Shown: positions 10,300 to 19,049, counted from the stretch's first letter. The stretch: 64,000 nt of DNA from Vreelandella halophila (GCF_009856365.1 NZ_WMEX01000010.1:1-64000), one strand, 5' to 3'. Made by a program: numbers and translations. Notes: generated by a model not told the origin, from the letters alone.

Positions 10300-11640
10300 T
10301 CAGCGCCCGAACGCGCGCCGGATCCCGACCCGGACCTCGGTCCGTCGGTAATCCCGGGATTCCAGGCGCGCATGGTTGCTCTCCCATTCGCCGGACAGGG
10401 TCAGGTGCCAGTTGTCACTGACCTCCCACTCGGAGCCCAGCCTCAGGCGCCAGCGCTCTTCCCGGCGCCGGAGTGTCCGGGTGCCGCCACGGACCTCATC
10501 CTCCTGGTAACGGGACAGGCGCCAAACGGCCTCCGCTGACACCGACCAGCGGGCCGACAGCGCATAATCCATCGAGCCACGGAGGCGGTGCCGCACGGGC
10601 GAGGCGCTGAAGAAATCGTCACCTGCAACCAGCCCGTCACGGTTTTCCTCCGTCCAACTATAGCCAGCTGCCGCAACCAGTCCGTCCGCCACCGGATGAC
10701 GGTACGCCAGTTCGAAAAAGCGATCCGAGCCTGACAGCTCCGGGAAGTCTTCCCCTGCATCGACCGAGGCGGCGCCCACCTCCAGCTGCATCAGGCCACG
10801 CCCGGGCGACCAGTCCAGATAAAGGGCAATGTCCGCACGCCGGCTGACCCGCTCCGCCTCCAGCCACTGCCATTCCGAGGCGGCCTCGGCACCCACACTG
10901 AGAGCCGGTGTTCCACGGTAGTCCAGCACCAGCCCAGGTCTTGCAAGCGTCTGATCGGCCCCATCATAGCCGGAATAGTGCCGGGCGCTGGCCACACCGG
11001 ACGCCGCCAGGCTGAGCGCGCCCCGGCGCCAGAGTGGCGCCCGCCCCCAGGCAAACGCCTCCTGGAATACCGAGGTGGATGCCACGAGTTGGTCACCGGC
11101 GAGATTGAGGTTGTCCTCATAGCCGCCCCCGGCCTGGACGAGCGCGCGCCACGCATCACGTGAGCCCGCCCGCGGGGCGACGCCCAAGCGGTCCAGCTGC
11201 TGCACCGCCAGGGCGGCAATGCGCCCGTCACGATCCAGAACCAGAGCGTCCGAGAAGTGGCCCCGGGCTCCAGCGGGTCTACCCTGCTCCAGGGCGACAA
11301 GCCCCAGGTTGTAGTGCACCAGTGCGGGGCTGTCCGTCATGGGCAGGAGCTGCTCAAAACGCGCCCGGGCCTCATCCAGCCGGCCGGCCCGGAACAGGGC
11401 CACAGCGAGGTTGTAGAGCCGGGATTCGGTGGTCTCGCCCGCAGCCAGCGCCCGCTCGAACAGGGAAGCCGCACCGGCATAATCCCCGTCTTCAAACGCG
11501 GTCTTCCCCTGCTCCACCAGGGCGGCTGTGTCCTGTGCCGCCACCGGCAGGGGAATCAGAGCCAACAGCACCACCAGTGCCAACACAGCGCTGGGTCGGA
11601 CCGACAGGGCGGATGGATTATGGGCGAGTTTGCGCTGCAT
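10300..11640 (-). CDS. Exported TPR protein with C-terminal outer-membrane beta-barrel-like domain
   Basis: 446 aa. A basic N-terminus and hydrophobic stretch ending in AQD around residue 36 make a Sec signal peptide. Residues about 38-150 are three to four tetratricopeptide repeats (for example SRLYNLAVALFRAGRLDEAR). From about 165 to the end there are alternating-hydrophobic strands with many Tyr/Trp/Arg (RLRLGSEWEVSDNWHLTLSG), ending in RRAFGR, as in 12-16-strand porin-like barrels. This resembles the general plan of Slam-type or capsule/exopolysaccharide export proteins, but I cannot name the family. It is the last gene of the ECF sigma operon. Confidence 0.6.
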   Translation of the reverse strand: MQRKLAHNPSALSVRPSAVLALVVLLALIPLPVAAQDTAALVEQGKTAFEDGDYAGAASLFERALAAGETTESRLYNLAVALFRAGRLDEARARFEQLLPMTDSPALVHYNLGLVALEQGRPAGARGHFSDALVLDRDGRIAALAVQQLDRLGVAPRAGSRDAWRALVQAGGGYEDNLNLAGDQLVASTSVFQEAFAWGRAPLWRRGALSLAASGVASARHYSGYDGADQTLARPGLVLDYRGTPALSVGAEAASEWQWLEAERVSRRADIALYLDWSPGRGLMQLEVGAASVDAGEDFPELSGSDRFFELAYRHPVADGLVAAAGYSWTEENRDGLVAGDDFFSASPVRHRLRGSMDYALSARWSVSAEAVWRLSRYQEDEVRGGTRTLRRREERWRLRLGSEWEVSDNWHLTLSGEWESNHARLESRDYRRTEVRVGIRRAFGR

Positions 11641-11694
11641 GGGGTCGGGCTTCCTCCAGTGACCCCGGAACTCTAGCAGCTGCGGCGGGATTCT

Positions 11695-12102
11695 TCAGCG
11701 TTGACCACCCCGTTCAGAGGGGGCGGAACCGGGCCGGTCCGGAGACGAGGGCGCACCCCCCCCACCCGGGCCACTCACTTCGGGGCCCTTCACCCCCCCA
11801 GGAACCGGGAGGTCGCCCCCGCCGGGGCGCCGCTCCAGTCCCTGGCGAGCCCGCTCACGCGCACGCTCCAGCGCGTCACGGCCCTTACTGGCGGCCTCCC
11901 CGGCGCGTTCACGCCCCTGACGCGCCCGTTCCTTCGCACGCTCCGCTGCCCCCTCGGGCAACTCGATCCGGCGCACCACGCTCTCGGAGACCGGTTCGTC
12001 CTCGGGTACCATCCGTATGGTCACGTCCAGATCTGTCTCCCCCCAGGCCTGGGACGCCGCAAGCAGTGCCACCAGCAACAATGGGCTCAGCCAGATTCTC
12101 AT
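11695..12102 (-). CDS. Small secreted protein with basic helix and Gly/Pro-rich tail, unknown function
   Basis: 135 aa: a signal peptide (cleavage probably after QAWG at about residue 21), a short beta-like region with DVTIRM and RRIELPEGA, then a highly charged helix of repeated Ala/Arg/Glu/Lys (ERARQGRERAGEAASKG), and a C-terminal Gly/Pro/Ser tail. It lies 9 bp downstream of the anti-sigma gene and 54 bp before the TPR gene, so it belongs to the ECF operon. I do not recognise the family. The tail could tether to a polymer or be disordered. Confidence 0.55.
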   Translation of the reverse strand: MRIWLSPLLLVALLAASQAWGETDLDVTIRMVPEDEPVSESVVRRIELPEGAAERAKERARQGRERAGEAASKGRDALERARERARQGLERRPGGGDLPVPGGVKGPEVSGPGGGGAPSSPDRPGSAPSERGGQR

Positions 12103-12111
12103 ACCATCACC

Positions 12112-12753
12112 TCATCCACCCTCACCACCACTCGTAACCGGCGCGCGGAAGACCCGTTCACGGTCGCCATGACGGATCCGTGCCACCAGTTCGCCTTCCC
12201 CCGGAAACAGGGTCCTGACCGGCAGCGCCAGCAGGTTCTCGCCCTTGTCCAGGTCCACCTCCCAGCTGATACGGCGCTCACCGGGGAACGAGGCCAGCTC
12301 AGCGTGGGGTGGCAGTTCTATGGTCAGATTGACGTTCTCAAGCGCCTCACCGGAGTCAAACGCCAGACGCATGGTCTGGACATTATTCTCCGAAACCGGC
12401 CCCACGACGGTTTCCGGCCCGGAGTCCCCACCCCGGGGAATGAACCACGTCCCCAGGAAAAGTCCGACCACCAGGCAGGCCGCCATGGCCGCACCCGCCA
12501 CCGGTGTGCTCCAGCGCCGCCGGGCGTCACCCCCTCCGTGCACGGCTTCCAGAATGCGGGTTTCAAACCCTGATCCCGGCTCACTTACCGGGGACTCCCG
12601 CAGAAGCTCACGCCAGCGCTGTTCCGCCTTCACTTTCCGCGCACAGTCCCTGCACTCCGCAAGATGCGCGGCAACAGCACGCCGGTCGGCCTCGTCGAGA
12701 CGACCGTCGCAGTAATCCTCAATGTGCGGAATCAACTGTTCACAGTCCATCAT
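12112..12753 (-). CDS. Membrane-bound zinc-finger anti-sigma factor
   Basis: 213-aa protein with an N-terminal zf-HC2 domain: the H-x3-C-x2-C core (HLAECRDC near residue 30-37) is the anti-sigma zinc site that holds the ECF factor. One transmembrane helix follows at about 82-102 (AAMAACLVVGLFLGTWFIP), then a periplasmic beta-rich domain of about 100 residues that would sense the signal. The start at 12753 follows GGAGG by five bases; the next Met codon is an alternative. It lies 35 bp after the sigma gene, the usual sigma/anti-sigma order. Confidence 0.85.
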   Translation of the reverse strand: MMDCEQLIPHIEDYCDGRLDEADRRAVAAHLAECRDCARKVKAEQRWRELLRESPVSEPGSGFETRILEAVHGGGDARRRWSTPVAGAAMAACLVVGLFLGTWFIPRGGDSGPETVVGPVSENNVQTMRLAFDSGEALENVNLTIELPPHAELASFPGERRISWEVDLDKGENLLALPVRTLFPGEGELVARIRHGDRERVFRAPVTSGGEGG

Positions 12754-12788
12754 CCTATCCTCCACGGAGTACCACGCTGGGCGTGCTC

Positions 12789-13349
12789 CTAAGGTTCCAT
12801 CCGTCGTGCCAGTTGTTCACGCAGTTTCTGGCGACACCGGTGCAGCCGTGACTTGATGGTACCGGGAGCCACCTCCAGAACCTCCGCGATCGCCTGCTGC
12901 TCCCACCCCTCGACATCGTACATGATCAGAAGGGCGCGCTGGTCCGGCGGCAGTTCCGCCAGTGCCTCCTGCACCATACGGCCCGCCCGCCCACGCTCCA
13001 TGTCGGCCAGTGGCCCCAGGCCCTCACCGGGATAGCGGTCCAGAAAGGCCTGATGGTTCTCGATATCCCCGGTATCCGTCACTGACTGTTCCTGGCGGCG
13101 CTTACCCTTGCGGTCCCGATCCACGAACTGACGATAGAGTACCCGGTTGAGCCAGGGCCTCAGATCCTGGACCGCTTCCAGCTCCCGCGTCCGGGGATAC
13201 AGCTTGAGCATCACATCCTGAACCAGGTCCTCGGCGTCCGCAGGATTCCCGGTAAGACGATGGGCAAACCGGTAAAGACCCCGCAGATGTGGCTTTACAA
13301 GCTGATCAAAGGTTCGTGCCTGGGAACGACTGAAAAACAACGGATACAA
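12789..13349 (-). CDS. ECF (group IV) RNA polymerase sigma factor
   Basis: About 186 aa, with region 2 at residues 15-85 (the conserved DAEDLVQDVMLKLY) and region 4 at 130-180 ending in APGTIKSRLHRCRQKLREQL, a classic ECF helix-turn-helix. It should direct RNA polymerase to an envelope-stress or similar regulon and be held by the downstream zinc anti-sigma. The start is uncertain: TTG codons at 13349 and 13340 are both possible, with AGGCAGG correctly spaced only for the second. The divergent DUF4382 gene carries a matching ECF-type promoter. Confidence 0.88.
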   Translation of the reverse strand: MYPLFFSRSQARTFDQLVKPHLRGLYRFAHRLTGNPADAEDLVQDVMLKLYPRTRELEAVQDLRPWLNRVLYRQFVDRDRKGKRRQEQSVTDTGDIENHQAFLDRYPGEGLGPLADMERGRAGRMVQEALAELPPDQRALLIMYDVEGWEQQAIAEVLEVAPGTIKSRLHRCRQKLREQLARRMEP

Positions 13350-13435
13350 CCTGCCTGGATAGCGGTGACGTCAGTTATAGCAGACTCCATGGAAAACGAC
13401 GCCCGTCCTCTGAACATTCTGTAATCGCAATATCC

Positions 13436-13460
13436 GGAACCTTCCCTGGATGCCATTCGT
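13436..13460 (+). promoter_or_regulatory. Candidate ECF sigma promoter of the DUF4382 gene
   Basis: GGAACC (13436-13441), a 16-nt spacer and CGT (13458-13460) match the general form of ECF-dependent promoters (GGAAC at -35, CGT-type -10). It points at the DUF4382 lipoprotein gene, with transcription expected near 13467 and a 5' leader of about 55 nt. It lies in the divergent gap right beside the ECF sigma gene, which makes that sigma the natural candidate; this link is inferred. Confidence 0.55.
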
Positions 13461-13521
13461 GGTGAGTACAGGTGCCGATAACGGCATTGGCGATCAGCCA
13501 CACACGACAAGGGAGAAGAAC

Positions 13522-14448
13522 ATGACATCCAATGCACTCAAACCACTGGCAATTGCCGTTCTCGCAGCCTCCACGACAGGGCTCACCGGCTGTTTCAGCA
13601 GTTCTTCCTCGGGGGGCGACAGCGGCTCTCTCTCACTCGGCATTACAGATGCGCCGGTAGACTCACTGGAAGAAGTGAACATTTCCTTTACCAGCATCAC
13701 CCTCAATCACAGCAATGGCGAACGGATCGAGATCGAACTGAATGAGGAGCAGCTGGCCGAGCAACCAATTGATCTGCTAACCCTCCAGCGGGGCAACGCG
13801 GCAAGCCTTATTGCCGACGAGGAAGTGCCTGCGGGTGAGTATGAGTGGATCCGACTCAATGTTGTGGACAACCAGACATTTCCAGACATGTATGTGGTCA
13901 AAGAAGACAACGGAGGCACCGCTGACCTGGCCGTGCAATCAGCAAGAGGGCTTCAGCTGTCCAGCGGTTTCACTGTCCCTCAGGGCGGCTCGGCGGATTT
14001 TACAGTCGACTTTGACCTGCGTTCCGCCATTACAGACCCGCAGGGGCAGGACGGATACTTCCTGAGGCCCTCATTGCGGCTGGTGGACAACAGCGAGGTC
14101 GGCGCCATCGAAGGCACTGTATTCAGCAATGTCATCAGCAACCAATGTAACGAGAACACAAGCTTCAATGGGGCTGTTTATGTCTATGAAGGCCAGAACG
14201 CGGAGCCCATCGACTACAACAGCAAAACCGACAAAGAACCGCTGATGACGGCAGCCGTGGAACAACCGGAAAGTGGCGGCGAACTGAGCTATCGGGCAGC
14301 GTTCCTGACCGAAGGCGATTACACCATCGGCTACACCTGTGACGCCGACGACCCAGATGCCGATAACGACCTGACCTTCACCGGCACCCGCAACGTGACG
14401 GTCTCAACCAACGAAACTCAGACCGAAGACTTCGTCGGCAGCCAGTAA
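13522..14448 (+). CDS. DUF4382 domain lipoprotein
   Basis: 308-aa exported lipoprotein: signal peptide with lipobox LTGC (Cys24), a Ser/Gly linker, then a DUF4382 domain (about 38-175; GSLSLGITDAPVDSLEEV start) and a C-terminal beta domain of about 120 residues. Start 13522 was chosen for GGGAG seven bases upstream; a longer frame from 13450 has no signal peptide at its N-terminus. Very acidic, as for a secreted protein of a salt-loving organism. It is divergent from the ECF sigma operon and has an ECF-type promoter, so it may be a target of that system. Function unknown. Confidence 0.75.
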   Translation: MTSNALKPLAIAVLAASTTGLTGCFSSSSSGGDSGSLSLGITDAPVDSLEEVNISFTSITLNHSNGERIEIELNEEQLAEQPIDLLTLQRGNAASLIADEEVPAGEYEWIRLNVVDNQTFPDMYVVKEDNGGTADLAVQSARGLQLSSGFTVPQGGSADFTVDFDLRSAITDPQGQDGYFLRPSLRLVDNSEVGAIEGTVFSNVISNQCNENTSFNGAVYVYEGQNAEPIDYNSKTDKEPLMTAAVEQPESGGELSYRAAFLTEGDYTIGYTCDADDPDADNDLTFTGTRNVTVSTNETQTEDFVGSQ

Positions 14449-14464
14449 CCCGCACCGGACCGGG

Positions 14465-14995
14465 CTACATCTGCCCGGCCCGTTCCCTGGCATCCGCCGC
14501 GCCCGCCTGGTCGCCCATGCGGGCGCGGATGGCTGCCAGTTCCAACCAGCCCTCCTGCCGGAGCGCCCGGTCATTGCCCGCCTTGCTGATGCCCTTGAGC
14601 ACGAACTGTTCGGCACGCGCCGGGTTTCCTTTTTCCCGGTAGACCCGACCCAGCGCGTAATAGACCGCCGCCGCATCCGGCGCGATACGCTGCGCCCGCT
14701 GGATCAGGTCCAGAGCCCGCCCATCATTACCGGCCTCCAGAGCCGAATCCGCTGAGGCCAGCAGCCCGCGCGCCGCATCCGGAACCCTGCCTCCACTTTC
14801 ACGCTGGCGGTCAACACTGGGCGGCTCATCCTCGGACGGTTCCTCCACCTCAGCAGACTCCTCCGTCCGCTTACCGATGGGCTCGACCTCGGTTCCGGTG
14901 TCTTCTTCCGGCGGCTGGAACCGCACGCTGCAGCCCGCCAGAAGCAGGACCGCAAGAGCCATGCTGCCCCACCGGATCCAGGGTTGAATGGTCAT
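14465..14995 (-). CDS. TPR lipoprotein downstream of PBP1B
   Basis: 176 aa from ATG 14995 (GAGG nine bases upstream). Signal peptide with lipobox LAGC (Cys22), an acidic linker of about 50 residues rich in Glu/Pro, then two to three TPR-like helices (ALDLIQRAQRIAP, AVYYALGRVYREKG). Its start lies 14 bp after the mrcB stop, so it is probably co-transcribed. Position and form suggest a lipoprotein cofactor for the penicillin-binding protein, comparable in role to LpoB or CsiV; there is no direct evidence for that. Confidence 0.7.
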   Translation of the reverse strand: MTIQPWIRWGSMALAVLLLAGCSVRFQPPEEDTGTEVEPIGKRTEESAEVEEPSEDEPPSVDRQRESGGRVPDAARGLLASADSALEAGNDGRALDLIQRAQRIAPDAAAVYYALGRVYREKGNPARAEQFVLKGISKAGNDRALRQEGWLELAAIRARMGDQAGAADARERAGQM

Positions 14996-15009
14996 CCTGT
15001 CTACCTCCG

Positions 15010-17307
15010 TCAGAAAATCTGCTGGAACCACCGCTGGATCCGATTGCCCATACCGTCGCTGCAGGGCACCTCTTCCTGGGGTTCCGAGCCCTGTATGAAG
15101 GGAATCCGCCTTGCGCCGTCACAGCCCTTCGCCGTAATCCCCCCGGTCTTTGAGTCCACCCAGTGGTAGTCCACGGAGCCGGGCACCACCGGCGAAAACG
15201 CCCTGGTGGAGCTGTCGGCCATAATCCGGCCCCAGATCTGCAACGCGCCCGAGCCGCCCGTGAGCGTGGTGGCATCGTAATCGTCACCACCCACCCAGAC
15301 CACCCCGAGATGATCCCCGGTGAACCCAGCAAACCAGCTGTCCCGGCCTTCATTGGTGGTCCCCGTTTTACCGGCCGTGTGCAGCCGTTCCGGGATGAGA
15401 TTGTACACCGAGCTGCCCGTACCCTCGCGCATCACCTCCTGCATGGCGTAGTGCAGAAGGTGCATCGGCCCTGGTTCAACCACCTGCTCCATCCGCAGGT
15501 CGTAACGGGACAGCACCTCGCCCTCCGGCGTGGTGACACTGCGGATGCTACGCAGTGGCACCCGGAACCCGCCGGAGGCGATGGTCTGGTACATCCGCGC
15601 CACTTCCAGCGGTGTCATCTCAACGCTGCCCAGGAGCAGGGAGGGGTACTGTGGCGGCTCATCCTCCATGCCCAGCCGCTGGAGGGTTTCGGTCACGGCC
15701 GGCACCCCGAGATTCAGCCCGAGCCGGACACTGGCCTGGTTGTAGGAGTGGGAAAGGGCCCTGTGCAGTGGTACCTGACCGTGGGATTCACCACTGAAAT
15801 TGGCTGGCGACCAGGTATCACCGTTATCAAACTCCAGGCGGAAGCGCTCATCCTTCAGGGGCGAGATCAGAGTATAGCGGGCCGGCTTTTCCAGGGCAGT
15901 AAGATAGGTTGCCGGCTTGACCAGGGAGCCGATCGGCCGGCTGGCGTTCATGGCCCGATTGAAGCCTGGGAACCGCGTGTCGCGCCCGCCCACCAGCGCC
16001 TCTACTTCACCGCTTTCACGCCCGGTGATCACAACGGCCCCCTCCAGGGTCCCTGCTTCCTGCCCCTGTTCCAGGGCAGCCATCATGCCGCTGGCTCTCG
16101 ATTCAGCTGTTGCCTGCAACCGCGGATCCAGCGTGGTGAAAATGCGCAGGCCAGCGGTTTCCAGATCCTCGTCCCGGTAATCCCGTGAAAGGTGTTCACG
16201 CACCAGGTCCATGAAGGCGGGGTAGCGGTGGGTATCCTCGTCCGGCGCTGCCGCCACATCCAGAGTCCGCCTCTTGAGGGAGGTCGCGCGTGATTCGGTG
16301 ATCAGCCCCCGATCAGCCAGCAGCTCCAGCACCAGGTCACGCCTGGCCCGGGCCTGCTCGGGCCGGGTCCGTGGATTGTAGTAGCCGGGACCGCGCACCA
16401 TACCCACCAGCAGCGCCGTCTCATGGAGTTCCAGCTCACTGAATGGTTTCGCGAAGTAAAAGCGGCTGGCCAACCCAAACCCGTGAATGGCGCGTGTTCC
16501 GGACTGCCCCAGGTAGGCCTCATTCATGTAGGCCTCCAGGATCGCCTCCTTGGAGTAACGGGCTTCCAGCAGAATCGCCATGATGGCTTCGTTGAACTTG
16601 CGCCAGTAGGTCTGCTCACTGGAGAGCCAGAAGTTCTTGACCAGCTGCTGGGTCAGGGTACTGCCACCCTGCACCACCCGCCCGGCCTGCAGATTGGCGA
16701 TGAAGGCACGGGCGATGGCCGAGGGCTCCACCCCGTAATGGGACGGGAAGCCCCGATCCTCAACCGTCAGCAGGGTCTCGCGGAAGAGCTCCGGCTGGTC
16801 GTCGAGCTGCACCAGGACACGATCCTCACCATGGCCGGGGTAGATGCTGGCAATACGGCGGGGTTCCAGCCGTGCAAGCGCCGTCTCCCCGGGAGCCTCG
16901 AACCCGGTAATCGTGCCGCTGTCCGCCGTCACCCGCAGATTGCGGGCGGGTTCCCTGCCATCCGGAAAGTGGAACCCGCGCGTCCGGATCCGGAAGCGTC
17001 CGCCCTGACGCTGGAACTGCCCGGCATCCCGCGGTGCACCTGAAACCGGCTGATACCCCAGGGCCTCCAGCTCCTGTGCCAGCGCTTCAGCCCCCACCGG
17101 CGCCCCTGCGTAGAGCTCAAGAGGCTGCGCATAGACCCGAGAGGGAATTTCCCAGCGATGATCCTCGAACCGGGAGGTCACCTGGACATCCAGATAGATG
17201 GTCCAGGCCACCAGCATCAGAATCCCAACCAGCCCCAGTCGCCAGATCAGCCCGATAAAACCTATGCTGCGGCGCTTTTCCTGCTTTCTTCCTGCTTTTC
17301 TACTCAT
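15010..17307 (-). CDS. mrcB: Penicillin-binding protein 1B (bifunctional transglycosylase/transpeptidase)
   Basis: 765-aa class A PBP that polymerises glycan strands and cross-links them. A cytoplasmic basic tail and a membrane helix at about 17-38 are followed by a UB2H domain (about 58-145), the GT51 transglycosylase with catalytic Glu183 (VEDRGFPSH), and the transpeptidase with SLVK at 461-464, SYN at 521-523 and KTGT at 648-651. The UB2H domain marks it as PBP1B rather than PBP1A. It is followed by a TPR lipoprotein and is divergent from the phosphotransferase/ATPase gene. Confidence 0.95.
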   Translation of the reverse strand: MSRKAGRKQEKRRSIGFIGLIWRLGLVGILMLVAWTIYLDVQVTSRFEDHRWEIPSRVYAQPLELYAGAPVGAEALAQELEALGYQPVSGAPRDAGQFQRQGGRFRIRTRGFHFPDGREPARNLRVTADSGTITGFEAPGETALARLEPRRIASIYPGHGEDRVLVQLDDQPELFRETLLTVEDRGFPSHYGVEPSAIARAFIANLQAGRVVQGGSTLTQQLVKNFWLSSEQTYWRKFNEAIMAILLEARYSKEAILEAYMNEAYLGQSGTRAIHGFGLASRFYFAKPFSELELHETALLVGMVRGPGYYNPRTRPEQARARRDLVLELLADRGLITESRATSLKRRTLDVAAAPDEDTHRYPAFMDLVREHLSRDYRDEDLETAGLRIFTTLDPRLQATAESRASGMMAALEQGQEAGTLEGAVVITGRESGEVEALVGGRDTRFPGFNRAMNASRPIGSLVKPATYLTALEKPARYTLISPLKDERFRLEFDNGDTWSPANFSGESHGQVPLHRALSHSYNQASVRLGLNLGVPAVTETLQRLGMEDEPPQYPSLLLGSVEMTPLEVARMYQTIASGGFRVPLRSIRSVTTPEGEVLSRYDLRMEQVVEPGPMHLLHYAMQEVMREGTGSSVYNLIPERLHTAGKTGTTNEGRDSWFAGFTGDHLGVVWVGGDDYDATTLTGGSGALQIWGRIMADSSTRAFSPVVPGSVDYHWVDSKTGGITAKGCDGARRIPFIQGSEPQEEVPCSDGMGNRIQRWFQQIF

Positions 17308-17336
17308 GGCTGCCGATTATAGCGCTCTCACACGCC

Positions 17337-17371
17337 ACGTCATGGGCGGTTTCATGTTCAAAACATGACGT
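17337..17371. repeat. Nested inverted repeats in the mrcB divergent promoter region
   Basis: ACGTCATG (17337-17344) and CATGACGT (17364-17371) are perfect inverted copies 19 bp apart; within them TCATGTT-CAA-AACATGA (17352-17368) is a second perfect palindrome sharing the right arm. A possible -10 TATGAT (17378-17383) for the rightward gene lies just downstream, so a bound protein could block or activate. No T-run follows, so a terminator is unlikely. Confidence 0.5.
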
Positions 17372-17413
17372 CCCCGTTATGATGTTACTGAATACCTCTG
17401 CAGGAGCTGTGGA

Positions 17414-18973
17414 ATGGAATCAGGGCTGATCAGTGCCTTACAGACCCCGGAATGCTACCCCCACCCGGTCAGTGATATCCGCCTGATCGAAACGCACATC
17501 TCCTGGGTGCTGCTGACCGGCGATTATGTGTACAAGATCAAGAAGCCTCTTGATCTGGGGTTCCTGGACTTCCGCGAGCTCAGCGCCCGCCGGCATTACT
17601 GCGAGGAGGAACTGCGCCTCAACCGGCGGCTGGCGGAACCGGTCTACGAGGCGGTCGTCCCCATCACGGGCAGCCCGGAGTCACCGGCGATCAATGGTGA
17701 TGGCACGCCCATCGACTATGCGGTGCGCATGCGCCAGTTCGACCCGGAACAGACCCTGGACCGGCTGAGCGAGCGGAACGAGCTGACACCGGAGCAGCTG
17801 GATGAACTCGCCGAACGCGTCGCCAGCTTCCACGACTCAGTCCCGTCGCTGCCACCGGACAGCCCCATGGCCAACACCGATGACCTCAGGGACGCGATGG
17901 TGGACAACGTCACCACCGCCCTGGAGCACCTGCAGGAGGCCGGCGACCGCCAGCAGGCACAGGCCCTGCTGGAATGGATCCGTGACACCTTTGAGCAACA
18001 GCGCGAACGCCTGCAGCAGCGGCTGGCCGACGGACGGATCCGTGAGTGCCATGGCGACCTGCACCTGGGCAACATCGCCCTCTTCCAGGGCCGGATCACT
18101 GTTTTCGACTGCATTGAGTTCAATCCCGAATTCCGCTGGATTGACACCGCCAACGATCTCGCCTTCCTGCTCATGGACCTGGAAAGCCGCGGCCATCCCG
18201 CATGGTCGGCCCGGGTGCTCAACCATTACCTGGAACACAGCGACGACTATGAGGCCCTGCCACTGCTGCGCCTGTTCAGCGCCTACCGGGCCATGGTGCG
18301 TGCCAAGATCGCACTGCTCAGCCCCGCGGATTCCAGCGAGGCCGAACAGCAGAACCTGGACCGGTACCGGCGTTACGCGGAGCTGGCCGAGCGCTACTCC
18401 ATGATCCCCCAGCCCTGGCTGGCAGCCACCACCGGCTTTTCCGCCAGCGGCAAGTCGCGTTTCAGTTCCGCGCTGGCGGAACAGTTCAGCATGATCCGGC
18501 TGCGCTCCGATGTGGAGCGCAAACGCCTTTTCGGGCTCGGGCCAACCGAATCCAGCAACTCCGCGCAGGATGCCGGCATCTACACCCAGGACGCCACACG
18601 CCAGACCTACCAGCGGCTCCAGGCGCTGGCCCATCGCGCGCTGGCGACCGGCTACCCGGTCATCGTGGACTCCGCGGCGCTGCACCAGAAAGAGCGGGAT
18701 GGCCTGTCGGAGATAGCGGAATCGCTGGGTGTTCCCTTCGTACTGATCGCCTGCGAGGCACCGGAATCCGTTCTGCGTGAACGCATCCGCGAACGGGCCC
18801 GCCGCAGCGGTGAGGTTTCCGAGGCGGACGAAGCGGTCCTCGATCAGCAGCTGGGCAGTGCGGACCCCATCGGTGAAAGCGAACGCAGCCACACCATCCA
18901 TGTCCACACCCACACCCCGGGTGCCCTGGAGGCACTGATCCGTGCCCTGGACCCCGGACCACGCGGCCACTGA
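17414..18973 (+). CDS. Aminoglycoside-phosphotransferase-like domain fused to P-loop kinase domain
   Basis: 519 aa in two parts. The N-terminal part (about 1-320) has a kinase-like APH fold with the Brenner motif HGDLHLGN (His213, Asp215) and a metal-site IEFNPEFRWIDTANDLAF. The C-terminal part (about 335-510) has a Walker A GFSASGKS from residue 341 and resembles small zeta-toxin/shikimate-kinase-like ATPases. AGGAG seven bases before ATG 17414. Such fusions are widespread and uncharacterised; despite common annotation as aminoglycoside phosphotransferase there is no reason to expect drug resistance. The substrate is unknown. Confidence 0.75.
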   Translation: MESGLISALQTPECYPHPVSDIRLIETHISWVLLTGDYVYKIKKPLDLGFLDFRELSARRHYCEEELRLNRRLAEPVYEAVVPITGSPESPAINGDGTPIDYAVRMRQFDPEQTLDRLSERNELTPEQLDELAERVASFHDSVPSLPPDSPMANTDDLRDAMVDNVTTALEHLQEAGDRQQAQALLEWIRDTFEQQRERLQQRLADGRIRECHGDLHLGNIALFQGRITVFDCIEFNPEFRWIDTANDLAFLLMDLESRGHPAWSARVLNHYLEHSDDYEALPLLRLFSAYRAMVRAKIALLSPADSSEAEQQNLDRYRRYAELAERYSMIPQPWLAATTGFSASGKSRFSSALAEQFSMIRLRSDVERKRLFGLGPTESSNSAQDAGIYTQDATRQTYQRLQALAHRALATGYPVIVDSAALHQKERDGLSEIAESLGVPFVLIACEAPESVLRERIRERARRSGEVSEADEAVLDQQLGSADPIGESERSHTIHVHTHTPGALEALIRALDPGPRGH

Positions 18974-19049
18974 TCACCACGCACGTGGCAGCCAGCGGGC
19001 AAACAACTATACTGGGGCCAGAAGCCCGGATAACACTGGACGGACAACA

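Noticed and set aside
17414-18973. Antibiotic-resistance gene (aminoglycoside phosphotransferase)
   Set aside because: Only the general kinase fold is shared; the fusion with a P-loop kinase domain is a housekeeping-type family and no mobile element is near.
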